This document shows, in pieces, positions 53,666-64,000 of a stretch of DNA of 64,000 nt; position 1 is the stretch's first letter; every line of letters starts with the position of its first letter. The translations under genes and the position numbers were made by a program. The notes under the pieces are model-generated. The model was not told the DNA's origin. It saw only the letters and a list, made by a program, of their open reading frames with translations, and searched no databases. Source of the stretch: Fonsecaea monophora (taxonomy: Eukaryota; Ascomycota; Eurotiomycetes; Chaetothyriales; Herpotrichiellaceae); NCBI RefSeq assembly GCF_001642475.1, contig NW_019174016.1, positions 62,001 to 126,000 on the forward strand, written 5' to 3'.

Positions 53666-55091
53666 TCCTGCGCAATGATGAGCGAATGCCTCCGTCCAAA
53701 CCTGAACACGGACTGACTTGCTAGAAATATCGAAGACGGTCTGATTTGTTGTGAGAAGATTAGTAGCTGAGCCCGCTTGGTCTGACCAACAATGCGAATC
53801 ATAGTTGGAAGTAAAGGGTTGAATTAGACTTGTGGACAGTAATTCCAAAGTCGAGCAGGACAATCTTGTTTGACGTACCTGTAGAAATATCAGTTGGCAG
53901 GTCATAACATCATGGATTGAATCCCTTTTTAGCATCACGTTGACGTCAACAAAGAGCCTCATGGCACATTACCTTTTTATACAATATGGTTAGAACACAG
54001 ATTGATTGTACGGCAGGCTTAGCTTCCGACGATAGGCAATGATAGGGTTGACTCAGACCACACACTGAAGGAGGGTGTCTGCAAGTATTTTGTACCATTG
54101 TCGTGTGAGTCCGATCTGCACAAGCACCCCTCCAGTACCCTCACCATTGACATCGACGTCATGACCCATGAGTCTTGACGAGTGAGGGTGATGATTCGAT
54201 CTAGAACTCTTCCCCTCTCAAGGTTCGCGCTTATTGACACCAAGGAGATTTCCATCCAATCGGTGAGATATAGGTAGCTGAATGAGCACAGTTGGCTCCA
54301 CTATATCAGAAGAGGAAAGCGATCAATGACGACGACAGCCAAGTGAGAAACACGAGGAGGAGCTGCGCGCGAGAGGCATGTCGTTGGATGCACAAGTATT
54401 TCGACGAGTACATCTGCGGAATTGACCAAATCTAACAAATGCATAAAAACCGACAAACATCTTAAGACTGACAAAGTCAACAAACACTGCCATCTTCAAT
54501 AGTCTACACAGTGTGACCATGTCGTAGGGCTAAGTGATTGGTCGCGGAGAACTTGTCTACATTCTCAATATGGCATCTCATAGACACTATGACCGCCGTT
54601 TAACAGAATCTCTAACGGGACATTCAGCCCAAGAAAGGTCCGTGGACCACGCTTTGTATCCTTCCCACAAGTGATGATGCTCATTTCCCCTGATGTGCAT
54701 GGCGGCTGCCGTCTCACAAGTCGGCGGTCCTGTCGACAATGCAGGAAGCTGCATGGCGACCTGCATCCCGTCTCTCTATCTCTCTCTCCCTCTTCTCCGC
54801 TCCTTTGCTACCTCCTTTCTGCTCAATTGCGCCTCGCCTACGAAGGTTTGGTTTCACAAGAGATCGAGGGTCTGCCTTTCGTTGGGTTTTTTTGGATCTC
54901 GATTGGAATTCCCCATTGTTAATGCCCTTGTTCAGCCCCTGGAGTGATTTGGACCTCGTTGTCATTTTACATGGAGACCGTGACTTCAGCATTTCCGTCT
55001 CTATCTGCAAATGATTGCCTAATCATAGTATCCTCCTTTTGAGACAAGGACAGTGCTCGGTCCATTGTTATCCAGTCATCGCCAAGATTCA
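53666..55091. other. 1.4 kb spacer
   Basis: Divergent promoter region between the repeat protein and the MIF-like gene. A CT-rich tract at about 54768-54810 lies near 290 bp before the MIF-like ATG. No gene recognised. Confidence 0.4.
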
Positions 55092-56118
55092 ATGCCATCT
55101 ACACCGTCCTCTACCAGCCGCATCAATGCGACGGCCATCGAGAATGCATTTCCTACCCCACCGACGCGCGAAATGGCGTCAGATGGTGCATTCCAACCCA
55201 AAGGCCTCATATCGCCAGCCTCCCACAAATTTCCGCTCTTACAACGCGCTCAATCGACTCCTCCTGACCTGACGCGCCCAACGAAATTCGCGATAGTTTC
55301 AAAGAGCTCACAAGGGCAACAGTCAGATGTCGCCAGCTTGGAGCAATCATGGAGCCGACTGCATTTGTCCAAGAAGAGGAGTCAATACTACGATGATGCC
55401 TTTGCCTACCGTGAGTCAAGCAATACGGCAAAGGAGCGCGTTGCGAAAGACTGGGTGATCCTGGCCGAGATCAAGTTAAATTGCTGCGTAGGAATGGAAA
55501 CCCCATTTCCGAGCCGTGACTGACTGGTTCCAGCTCGAATCCGAAAAAGAATTCCTCATCGACCTGTCTTTTCGCTTGTCTGAAATTTATCAACGTCCTG
55601 CCTCGTGCATTATGGTCATGGTATCCACTGACATCCCAATTCTGCTCAGCGGAAATTCTGAACCAGCATACCACCTCACTATCACAGCTTTACCGTCAGA
55701 AATAGCAGCCACAAAGAACAAGAGAAGTACACATTTGATTCAGGATTTTCTTCAGGACACACTTCACATCCCGCCAAAACGGGGCGTTGTGCGGTTTGAT
55801 GCCGTTGCGGAAGAGAATCTGGCAACAAACGGGTTGACTGCGCTTCAAGAGATTGAGCACCTGGAAAGACAGTCCAATGACGAAGGCGGTATGATGAGGG
55901 CACTAAGTCGACAAAGAAGTCGACGAAGCAAGAAATCAGCTGCGCCAACTTTTGCAGAGAGGTTTCGTGTTGGTCTACCCTCTATCAGGTCGACCACCCC
56001 TTCGACTCAGTTCTTCAATACGGTGGAAACAACGGAGTTGAAAACGACTTTAACCAGCGGCGGTGGCCTGAAACGTGTCAAGAAGAGGCAAAGTATCTTA
56101 GGTTTCTTCAGGAAATGA
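55092..56118 (+). CDS. MIF/D-dopachrome tautomerase-like protein with N-terminal extension, two exons
   Basis: Exons 55092-55487 and 55534-56118, intron 46 nt (GTAGGA...CAG); 326 residues. Residues from about 120 to 240 follow the MIF fold: DWVILAEIKLNCC-LESEKEF, LIDLSFRLSEIYQRPASCIM, VMVSTDIPILLSGNSEPAYH, LTITALPSEI and RGVVRFDAVAEENLATNG, the pattern of fungal MIF-like sequences (RP.S.I.V, G...PAY..TI..LP, EENLATNG). In animal MIF the catalytic proline is residue 1 of the mature protein. Here the fold starts after about 118 residues of Ser/Thr/Pro-rich sequence, and no Pro stands just before the first strand, so classical tautomerase chemistry is doubtful. The C-terminus is basic (RSRRSKKS, KRVKKRQS). 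Confidence 0.75.
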
Positions 56119-56555
56119 CCAGTACTCGGTTGGATTACATCTTATTCGACTTTGGAACCATTAACTCTGGAGACTTCACGAGTAACGCAGTAACGCGCCT
56201 GATATAAACAATGAGGAAGTGTTGGCTACGGTGCATACCATAGTACATAGAATGCATCAAGTTCTCGGTGTTCGGTTTCTTTTCTTTGCGGCGTTTATTG
56301 CATCAAATTGTTGTTTTGTGGCAGTGGTTTTTCACCTCTGCCTCACCTCACTGCAACTGCGCTATCAATTTCGTGACTGTAACTTCCCTCAAACATACAT
56401 CGCCTGCCTAGAAGGAGGAACTTGTCGAATATCCTTTGACACCGTCCAAATTGCGCACAGATACTTATCAGTGGCTGGCCGCCAACGCCAGGGTATGTCA
56501 GGAATTGTACTCTCATGTCTTCCCATACCCTCGCTTACCATAATCAATAACAAAC
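56119..56555. other. Spacer between MIF-like and macrodomain genes
   Basis: 3' flank and promoter of co-oriented genes. An ORF at 56219-56566 overlaps the next start codon and shows no domain. Confidence 0.4.
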
Positions 56556-57795
56556 ATGGACCTTAACGACCCCATCGAATACTACAGAATCCTCGGCCTA
56601 TCAAAAGATGCATCACTAGAAGAGCTCGACGCACGATACTTTGAGCTCATAGAATACTGGACCACAAAAGATGGGACAAAACACAACGTCGAATCAGAGC
56701 TTGAACTGAATTTCATCGACCAAGCTTACATGGCTCTTCTGTCAAAGTTCCTGGGGGACGGAGAAGAACTCAGACAGCGGGCAACACGGACGTACACTAT
56801 GAAGGATGTTTTACAAGGCCAGGACCGGATTGTAAGATCTTGCCTCGATGACGGTGACATGTGGAGCCCTCCACCTGAAAAGAGATCTCCCTCGCTTGAG
56901 TTGGAGGATATTTCCGACCGGCTCAGGCGCGAACTTTCTGAGCAAGTGCTGGAGAACGACTTGGGAATTGAACCTGGGTTTTCAATCAGTGATCTAGCAG
57001 GCGAGCTTCATCATGCACCGGACAGAGCCGTCATCGTCCGTACGTACAACGCGACTAGAGAAGCTTTGTGATCTGCACTAACGATATCCTTTGCAGATGC
57101 TGTCAATTGCCAGGGAGTCTGGGGATATGGCGTTGCGTTGTATCTCAAAGGATTGGTATGTATACCTAGCTTACCTTGACTGGCTTGTCGCTGACGCAGG
57201 CAAGTGTCCAGAGGCATTCAGGATATATGAGGCGCACTGTGAGGTTGCTAGTCGACCCTACGATCTCATTGGGACCTGCTTACTTGTTCCTCCGCAACCT
57301 TTGGACTACGAACAGGAGATCATGATAAGGCTCAAGGGCACCGACAAGACCATTCCAACAGGAGAGTCAATATTCAGACCGAGGCGTTGGATCGCTTGCC
57401 TCTTCACAAGTATTGGCTACGGGAAACGAAATATGAAAATCAACAACCCAGGAAAAGACTCTGAGATCAAAATCATCAACAACACCAGAATGGCACTCGA
57501 AGACCTCCGAGTCCAGTTGGAAGCGTTTGGTCCTTCCAATTTCAACCCTAAGACCGCTTGGAAGACCGACGGTGACAAGCCAGGTGAGATCTGGAGTCCC
57601 AAGTTCAACAGCGGCGCGTTTGGTGTGGATTGGGAGGACACTCGCATGCTGATCAGTGAGGAATTTGACGGATTTGAGCGTCCTTGGACTGTGGTGGAGA
57701 AACCCAGTAACGGCGAACATGGGTCTTCGGTGGGAGAGGACAAGAACGAATTTGCCATACGGGGAATGCAAAGCCACAGCAAAGGGGATTCATGA
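56556..57795 (+). CDS. Degenerate J-like domain fused to a Poa1-type macrodomain, three exons
   Basis: Exons 56556-57039, 57097-57155 and 57205-57795 (introns 57 and 49 nt); 377 residues. Residues 5-65 resemble a J-domain (PIEYYRILGLSKDASLEELD, then NFIDQAYMALLSK) but the HPD tripeptide that stimulates Hsp70 is missing (YWTTKDG at its place). From about 145 a macrodomain follows: FSISDLAGELHHAP, VIV-HAVNCQGVWGYGVALYLK, CPEAFRIYEAHC, IGTCLLVP, RRWIACLFTSIGYG and INNTRMALEDLRVQL. These are the binding loops of Poa1-like ADP-ribose-1''-phosphate phosphatases, with the NCQG-WG-GVA loop intact. The second acceptor must be GGCAAG, 5 nt past a stronger CAG, to keep frame. The C-terminus is an unstructured tail. 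ADP-ribose binding is inferred from motifs. Confidence 0.75.
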
Positions 57796-58238
57796 AGAGA
57801 ATGTAACATTTGTTGAGGAGAATGGTGTGGCGTTGATGTCCAAACACAGAGCTGGGCCTGCATGTCAACCTGTGCTGAGCAAAGACAGCAAAAATGGTTT
57901 GGCTAATCGCTCAATAACAACACTCAAGTAGTGACTGGTATGCGTGGGCCTTTTGTTGTAACTCTGCAATCGATCTCTGCGCCATTCAACTGCTCTCTGC
58001 TATGTAATAATTGATACAGGTCCAAACAATCGAGGAGCAGGACGGTTTTCAGTCCCACTGCGAAAATTCTCCCAAAAACAACGACCCGCATCTCGTCCGT
58101 CTCCTTTCCTTGACTTTTCCCTAGCTATTTGACTGTGTCCCATGCCATCTTTCTAATGAACCGTCCACTGAGATGATCAACAGCATCCGAATTTCCAGTT
58201 AGCTGTTTGAAGACAAGGCCATCTTGACATTGACTGCT
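57796..58238. other. Convergent 3' spacer
   Basis: Tail-to-tail region between the macrodomain gene and the TRI12-type exporter. No gene. Confidence 0.4.
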
Positions 58239-60143
58239 TCAATGATAGTGATTCTTCACCGCTTGCACGTCATTCTCGAGGAAAACCTCGATGCGGTCGT
58301 CCATCTTGGAGCTGATGTCTTCACACCACAGAGACGCCACTACTCCCGCTCCACCAAAGGCGATGGAGACGAGAGCGACGGTCCTGATGGCGATAAGCAA
58401 GCTGCTCGTGAAGGCCGCTCCGGCAGCAGTGGCGATCGCGGCTGTGATGCCTGGGACGGACATGACGGCTTGAGATCCGGCTGGCAGGGCTGAAAGGACA
58501 GCCAATCCAAGGTCCCGAGAACCTCCGGCGGCCACGACGGCCGCAACCACCTTCTTGAGGGATTCTCTCGCCAGAGTCCTGTTGATGACGGTCACATAGA
58601 CGGTGGTGGCAATGCAGTTCCCACCAAATCTTCCCACACCCCTATGTAATTTTTTTTTGGTCAGCACACTGCGCACCTATTGGGATTGGGAGGAGAGTAT
58701 CGAAAGAAAACACCTACGCAAGTGAACCGGCAATGCCGAGCTCGGTCTGTGGGGCTCCAAACTGACAATATGTGATTGACAGAAACTGGGCCCATGCAAA
58801 AGCGACAGAACCGAGAAAGTTGAATGCGATCAACGAAGAACGGCGGTGAGGCGACACCAGAGCCAAGAGCCCTCCGAATAGAGTCATGGTAAACACGACA
58901 GTAAATTGTTGCCATTTCCAGTGTTTGATATAGGGTCCAGCCACGCTGAGGAGGACTCCACCCGTTGCAAGTCCCAGCCCTTGTATTACAGACAGTGCCA
59001 TGGCGAGACCAGAACTGGGGTCGTTCGGGGAGAAAATGGCGCCGACAATTTGGCCCCAGACGATATTGGTACCCAAGTAGTAGACAGGCACGACAAAGGC
59101 GACGATAAAAGGTGCTGTCAGTGTTTGTCCCCGATTGACCTTGAAAAGGTGCGGCGGTGTCAGTGGTTGCTTCAATGGCGCCCATGTCTCCCAACACCCA
59201 AAGGCGACGAGGGCGGCGAATCCAGAAACCAGTGGACCAATGACTTTGCCATCGGTTGAGTCGAGGTAGGAAGCGAAAACAACGCCGACGAGAATGAGGA
59301 CAGCCGCAGCGCTGAACAGCAAAGACCCGACGTAGTCGAGCTCTCTGAGTGCTTGTTTGAAAGAGAGACCTCTTGGGTGGGCTGGTGGGTAGTAGAAGAG
59401 GTAGAGTACAATAGCTCCGAGACCATTGCCGATGGCAGGGATCCTCAGAAGCCAGGACCATGTGCCATTCGTGAGAGCGTGTCGGGCAGCCACCGGTACA
59501 ACGATGGTAGAGACGACGACGAGGGAGTCAGCGAGGGTAACTGCTGCAGGGCGCCATTTGTTGGGTAACAACTCGGGGGCTGTAAATGTAGCCATCTGGC
59601 AGATAGCTCCGCCAAGTCCTGCGATGGCCATGCCCACAACGATTTGAACAAAGCCTTTGGCGGTTCCTGCGATAATGTACCCAACGCAAACGAAGACGTT
59701 GCCCCCGATCAGAAACCACCGTCGCCCGAACAAATCGCTGTTGGGCCCACAGACCATGAAGGACACGAGCCCGGTGATGAAGTAGACCGAGATCATCCAC
59801 GTTGCCTTGTCTGTAACGCCAAATTCCTGGGCGATCTGGGACTGCGTGATCGCCAGGCCCGGCATTGGAGAATACGCGAATCCATAGCAAGCGGTGATGG
59901 TCTGACCTTCTGTTAGTATATTGCTATATTGTTTTTTGCTTTAATGCACCCAAGGGGATACATGAGAGATAGACTTACAGCGACGACAAGCCAAGTCTTA
60001 GGGGTGACAACGTCTTTCGAGGTCGATTCAGGTGATACTCTCTCCTCCTGGGAAACAGTCGACCCAACATGTGCGGCTTTCTCGTCTTCGGTGACGTTCT
60101 GCCTGAGGGAGCCATGCTCGACGGCGCCTTCCATGACAGTCAT
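58239..60143 (-). CDS. MFS efflux pump, TRI12 / siderophore-type, three exons
   Basis: Exons 60143-59979, 59901-58718 and 58641-58239; introns of 77 and 76 nt; 583 residues, about 14 TM segments. Landmarks: a hydrophilic N-terminus then TWLVVA-TITACYGFAYSPMP, GVTDKATWMISVYFITGLVS, GPNSDLFGRRWFLIGGNVFV (MFS loop 2-3), GLGGAICQMATFTAPELLPN, WSWLLRIPAIGNGLGAIVLY and the last TM region VALVSIAFGGAGVVASLWCE. This is the fungal trichothecene efflux pump / siderophore transporter family (PF06609), which exports toxins or moves iron chelates. Intron 1 runs to TCAG at 59902-59903 to keep phase, not the CAG eight bases earlier. Adjacent SDR genes suggest a small biosynthetic or detoxification group. 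Confidence 0.9.
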
Positions 60144-60741
60144 GGTTGATCGATTGATTGACTAGGGACAGAGCCTCAATTTCTTTGAATCGAGGAAGTT
60201 CTGCTCTTCCTATGGCTATGGGATGCTGTGGTATTTCTGATAAGTACTTTAAACCCTTTCGGGGGTCGTCCCAATTAGGTTAGTACATTATTGTCTGGGG
60301 GACCCCCCCGGGCCCCGGGGTTCACTGACCGTAGACCGGGGCTCGATGACCGGAGATCTACCCTCCCTGCCAAATCTACCCCGTATTCTATGCTGCCGCG
60401 AGTGCAATTTGAGGGTAATGTAAGCAATTACTCGGTATTCCGTGCCGAGACCAACAATCCGGCTCGCCGATGTGCGACCCCAGATTTTATGAGCCACAAA
60501 ATACGGGGTCCGGGAAGATTCTGTGTGATGGAATTATGGGTGAAACCATGCTTGGCTATAGGCCATTTGATGAAGAGAGGCTGATGGAACGCGGTTTTAG
60601 GTGGTGGAAGGTTAGCTACGAATCGACAGATGAGATAATCGTACAAGGGGTTGTTTGTGCAGAAACTGGAGGAATTGGAAGTTGTTACTCGAGAAGATTG
60701 ATGTGTGGACTACCAGTCCGACTTGGATATGTACCAGCTTT
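60144..60741. other. Spacer with a GC-rich palindromic stretch
   Basis: Exporter promoter and 3' flank of the SDR, both on the minus strand. A C/G-run cluster with nested CCCGGG palindromes lies at about 60297-60323. ORFs here lack domains. Confidence 0.45.
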
Positions 60742-61857
60742 TCACTCTTTGAGCGGCTCGTGGAGCGAAACACTTTTCTCAGAAATCATCAACATTGTCC
60801 GCCTCATCTCGTCGTCCGAGTAGTCCGAGGGACTCTTGATTCTGTACCCCTTGGGTCCAGCCTCGAAACACTCCCCACTGACATCGTTGCTACCCAACAT
60901 TGACTGGAATGCCCCGACGACACTCGACATTGGCGTCAACAGTCCCAAACCTTCCAGCCTGTCGGAGAATGCGTTCGTCATGGCGGTGCGCACCACCGCG
61001 GGACAGACTGCATTCATTGTGATTTGCTCCCTCGGAAGATATTTGCCAAACCCACGGACAAAGCCCACGATGCCACTGTTCCGAAAACTGATTAGCAAAG
61101 GGAGCATAGAGCCGTAGATTGGGAAGGATGATTTACTGTTTTGTAGCTGTATACATTGGCAAGGTGGCAGGTGCATACAGACCACATATCGACGAGACGC
61201 AACCGACTATCGGGGAGGTAAGTTCCCTGGTGTTAGTGCTCCTTGACTGTCTGACTGTTCACTAACAAAAGCACCCGACTTACTTTTCCCTTTGAATCCA
61301 AACTTGTTCACGTCCTGCCGTCGAAATTGCTGCAACGCCAGACTGACCGTGTACAGCACAGCTGTCAAATTGACGTCGATGACCGACAAGTCTGGCTTTT
61401 CAAAGCGCTTGAGATCCTTCCCTCTGTTTGGGAAACTTCTCCTCTCCGAAAGTCCCGCGATGGGGAACACGTAATCGATACGGCCGAATGTGTCGACGGC
61501 CTTTTCAAAGGCAGATACCTGCTCGTCCCAATTCGTCACGTCCACCTGTGCCGTCCAGGCTACTTGAGCGGTTTGGTTCAATTCGGCCGCGAAGTCGATG
61601 GCACTGTGAATATCACGATCCACAATAAAGACCTGACATCTATACCACAAAAAAAGCGTGAACTTCTGGCCAAGTGACAGTTCTGAACATAAAGGGGGTG
61701 TCGGTGTTTACCCTTCTTTGACAAGCGCAATCGTTAATGCGCGACCGATCCCGCTTGCACCTCCTGTGATGAGTGGTTAATTGATGAGCATTCTGGTTTC
61801 GAAAAAAGACATTGAGCCCGAACCAGTGACAAAGGCATAACTCCCAGCTTCAGACAT
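60742..61857 (-). CDS. Short-chain dehydrogenase/reductase, five exons
   Basis: Exons 61857-61824 (34 nt), 61763-61712 (52), 61639-61284 (356), 61206-61137 (70) and 61075-60742 (334); 281 residues. Classical SDR: AFVTG-GASGIGRALTIAL (TGxxxGIG cofactor loop, split by intron 1), VFIVDRD (an Asp after strand 2 favours NAD), VDVTNWDEQ, FPIAGLSERR in place of the usual NNAG, a VSSICGLYAPATLPMYTATK block with catalytic Ser and YxxxK, and VCPAVVRTAMT. The C-terminal part resembles 15-hydroxyprostaglandin-dehydrogenase-like fungal SDRs. The fourth exon carries the catalytic Tyr-Lys alone. It is transcribed divergently from the second SDR, 646 bp away. Confidence 0.87.
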
Positions 61858-62503
61858 ATTTCGACCCTGTGCGACTGAAGTTTGTTGGATACGTCAAATT
61901 GAGACTATAGGCACTCAGCTTGAGAATGGAGAGAAATAGAGGCAAGACGTGCTGCCTGACCTTGGAGAGTTCCAGTTGCATTCCTCCGTCAATGACGTGT
62001 TTCTCTCTCCCCCCCTTTTTTTTTGGCTTTCACATGAATACAGTTAGTCAAGACTCGGTGGAGTAAAAAGCCACTAGAGCACCTTGGGCAGACCCGGTCG
62101 AATAGCTCTCCTCGGTGATGTCTTCCCGACTAGGCCGATATGTGTATCACGGCCGATTCCACCGAGAAGAGAACACCGGGCTCGGAGCTGTAATAGGCCA
62201 GATGGCTACGTCAAACCTAAAGTAACGATGCCAGGATCGATTGGCTCGACTCATTAGTAAAGGTGAGGAAAAAGGGGACCAATACGGGCAGTAAGTCAGA
62301 GGAAGTACCCTACCGGCCCGAAACCCCTGCGGCAATCTGCCCTCTGTCCACGGGGTTCGATGTCCAAGACGAAAACGGTTATTGTGATAGCTGGCATATC
62401 ATTGCACGCAGACTACGTCATTCGCCATAATGTATTCGAACTTACAAAGAATGAATACCCGCCGCCGAAGCGCAAACAGCACCTACTCAAGTCTAACACA
62501 GGG
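61858..62503. promoter_or_regulatory. Shared divergent promoter region of the two SDR genes
   Basis: 646 bp between opposite-strand SDR starts. It contains a C/T homopolymer run at about 62009-62025. The plus-strand frame is open upstream to 62360 but lacks family similarity before 62504. No binding site could be assigned. Confidence 0.4.
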
Positions 62504-63414
62504 ATGGCTCGTCTCGAAGGAAAGGTCATCTGCATCACTGGAGCGGCGTCTGGGATCGGCTTTGCACTCGCAAAGCTGGCCGCTCAAAATGGTGCCAGAC
62601 TGTCCATCTGTGACATTCAGAGAGAAATGCTAGCAAAGGCAGTCGCAGATCTCAAGTCTACTGGGGCAGATGTCCTGGGGACTGTCGTCGACGTCGCTTC
62701 TGATACACAGGTCGATAGCTGGATCGCCACCACGGTCGAACATTTCGGCAAGTTGGACGGTGCTGCCAATTTCGCAGCCATTGAACGGACACACGGCGCC
62801 TTCACCCAAATCAAAGACCTTAGCAATCAGGAATGGAACTTGGTCCTCTCTGTCAACTTGACGGGGGTCATGTACTGCATCCGTGCCCAGACAAAGGTCA
62901 TGAAACGCGGAGGTTCAATTGTCAACGCGAGCAGTATCGGGGGCCTGCGAGGTAGAGAAGGTCTGGCGCCGTACTGCGTGGCCAAACACGCTGTGATAGG
63001 TCTGACGCGAACGGCGGCAAAGGAAAACGGTGCAAATGGTATTCGAGTGAATGCTGTTGCTCCGTACGTCTTCTCACAGCACAAGTTCAAGCTTTGGCTA
63101 TCCTTCTCGCACCACCCTGGCTGACTACTACCAGAGGTCCTATCGAGACACCCATGTTTCAGCGGCTACGAGACACTCCTAAAGATGATCAAGAGACGAA
63201 AGTCATGACACCCAACTCGATGGCTCTTCAGAGGAACGGCCAACCGGAGGAAGTTGCAGCGTTGGCGGTTTTCCTGCTTAGCGATGATGCAAGCTTTATC
63301 ACCGGCGCCGTATATCCCAGTATGCAAAACCCCAAGAACGTTCCCCTTCTGTTGAGTCTGCATGTCCTGGCTAATGATGTCTTGTCTATAGTCGATGGTG
63401 GCGCAACTGCATAA
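62504..63414 (+). CDS. Short-chain dehydrogenase/reductase (FabG-like), three exons
   Basis: Exons 62504-63063, 63135-63319 and 63392-63414 (23 nt); introns of 71 and 72 nt (GTACGT...CAG, GTATGC...TAG); 255 residues. Classical SDR: VICITGAASGIGFALAKLA (TGxxxGIG at 12-19), SICDIQ (Asp after strand 2, favouring NAD), NFAAIE in the NNAG position, SIVNASSIGG (catalytic Ser), APYCVAKHAVIGLTR (YxxxK) and the C-terminal FLLSDDASFITGAVYP-IDGGATA motif of FabG-like reductases, completed only by the 23-nt last exon. An upstream in-frame ATG at 62360 would add 48 residues without family similarity. The partner SDR is about 25% alike by eye and is not a recent copy. Confidence 0.9.
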
Positions 63415-64000
63415 ACACAAATTCAAACCCTAGTTACTCGGTACTACAAATCACTTAGCATCAGCACGGTAGATACAATGGGGAAAGTACACAGTTACGA
63501 GCATACGTATACGATACATATTCGAGTTCCATTCGGTGGTCGAACACCGATCTGCACTCTTTACACCTTATCTAACCCACCGCCTATCTGAGTGCTTACC
63601 CCACATCTATAGGGCTTACTCGGCGGTCGAATACCGGTCGTAACTCCTTGCCTACTCTGGCCAGCCTAGCTAAATACATCTATATCCACATCTATAGGTC
63701 TACCGAATACCTCGTGCTCGGTGCTCGAATACCGGTCGTGGCCCTTGGGCCTAGCCGAACCCGCAGAGCTGATTGGATATCCATCTCCGTGGGTTCTTCG
63801 ATTGGCCACGAAAGTTCACGGCTGTGAATCAAAGGCTGCCACAGCGTCAGGGTTTGGTGCTGTCCTTTTTCTCCGCATTCGCGTGTACCCGCTTCACCGA
63901 CCACTACCAGAATCCACATTACTCCGCATAAAATAACCAGAGCTGCACTAGGAAAAATCTGCGGAGAGACAAGGGATCAGGGTTTCAAGTCTTAGCCTGG
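63415..64000. other. Right-end region with degenerate repeats
   Basis: No gene supported. It holds two clear and one weak copy of a diverged unit (see 63602-63739). A short minus-strand ORF at 63692-63919 has no domain and overlaps these repeats. Confidence 0.4.
63602..63739. repeat. Two diverged copies of a repeat unit
   Basis: cacatctatagg occurs at 63602 and 63687. tcggNgNtcgaataccggtc (followed by gt) occurs at 63620-63641 and 63718-63739. A weaker relative (tcggtggtcgaacaccgatc) lies at 63533-63552. Spacing between the two sub-blocks differs between copies, so this is a scattered relict and not a tight tandem array. Confidence 0.6.

Noticed and set aside
61137..61284. Possible frameshift between SDR exons 3 and 4
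   Set aside because: On recount the exon 4 start is 61206 and the phases fit; the gene reads through without a break.
1..64000. CRISPR arrays, bacterial operons, rRNA and tRNA genes
   Set aside because: No spaced identical repeats, no rRNA-like blocks and no credible tRNA A/B-box pair seen by eye; a tRNA scan would be the proper test.

Overview
The window is nuclear DNA of a filamentous ascomycete fungus (Pezizomycotina). Genes carry one to seven short introns of mostly 46-85 nt with GTAAGT/GTGAGT-type donors, gene density is about one per 2 kb, and the protein families are typical of the group: DHA/TRI12 and sugar MFS transporters, a zinc-cluster-less regulator, DUF7924, DUF2347/DUF4484, fungal MIF-like and MRJP/yellow-like proteins, and Ser/Thr-rich secreted proteins. 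Nothing bacterial, viral or organellar is visible. I cannot assign a genus. All spliced models below were built by eye; in each, exon lengths sum to a whole number of codons across the junctions.

Layout. 0-2 kb: a SAP18 gene runs off the left edge, followed by a decayed Tc1/mariner transposase and a gene fragment related to the intact membrane-protein gene at 32.6 kb. 2-12 kb: a regulator, a carboxymuconate cyclase, an ankyrin-repeat pseudogene and a nitroreductase, separated by long gene-poor spacers. 12-20 kb: two different MFS exporters in a row on the minus strand. 19.7-23 kb: a WW-domain protein and an acidic low-complexity protein on the plus strand. 23-34 kb: mostly minus-strand genes: an 8-exon sugar transporter, a 4-exon GST, an MRJP/yellow-like gene broken by an in-frame TGA, an LCHN/DENND11-like gene and the membrane protein. 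35-38.5 kb: an ABHD-type hydrolase and a zinc alcohol dehydrogenase. 39-47 kb: the recombination ATPase RDH54, flanked by two secreted Thr/Ser-rich proteins. 48-58 kb: a DUF7924 protein, a salicylate-hydroxylase-like monooxygenase, a small seven-exon repeat protein, a MIF-like protein and a J-like/macrodomain fusion. 58-63.4 kb: a TRI12-type exporter and two divergent short-chain dehydrogenases, which look like a small metabolic gene cluster. The last 0.6 kb holds degenerate repeats.

Links between genes. The clearest are RDH54 with its promoter (two MluI cell-cycle boxes and an E-box within about 110 bp of the start codon) and the exporter/SDR/SDR group. The carboxymuconate cyclase (6.2 kb) and the salicylate-hydroxylase-like enzyme (51.4 kb) belong to the same broad area, aromatic catabolism, but are 44 kb apart and are not a cluster. 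The most unusual products are the degenerate-J/macrodomain protein and the microexon-built repeat protein.
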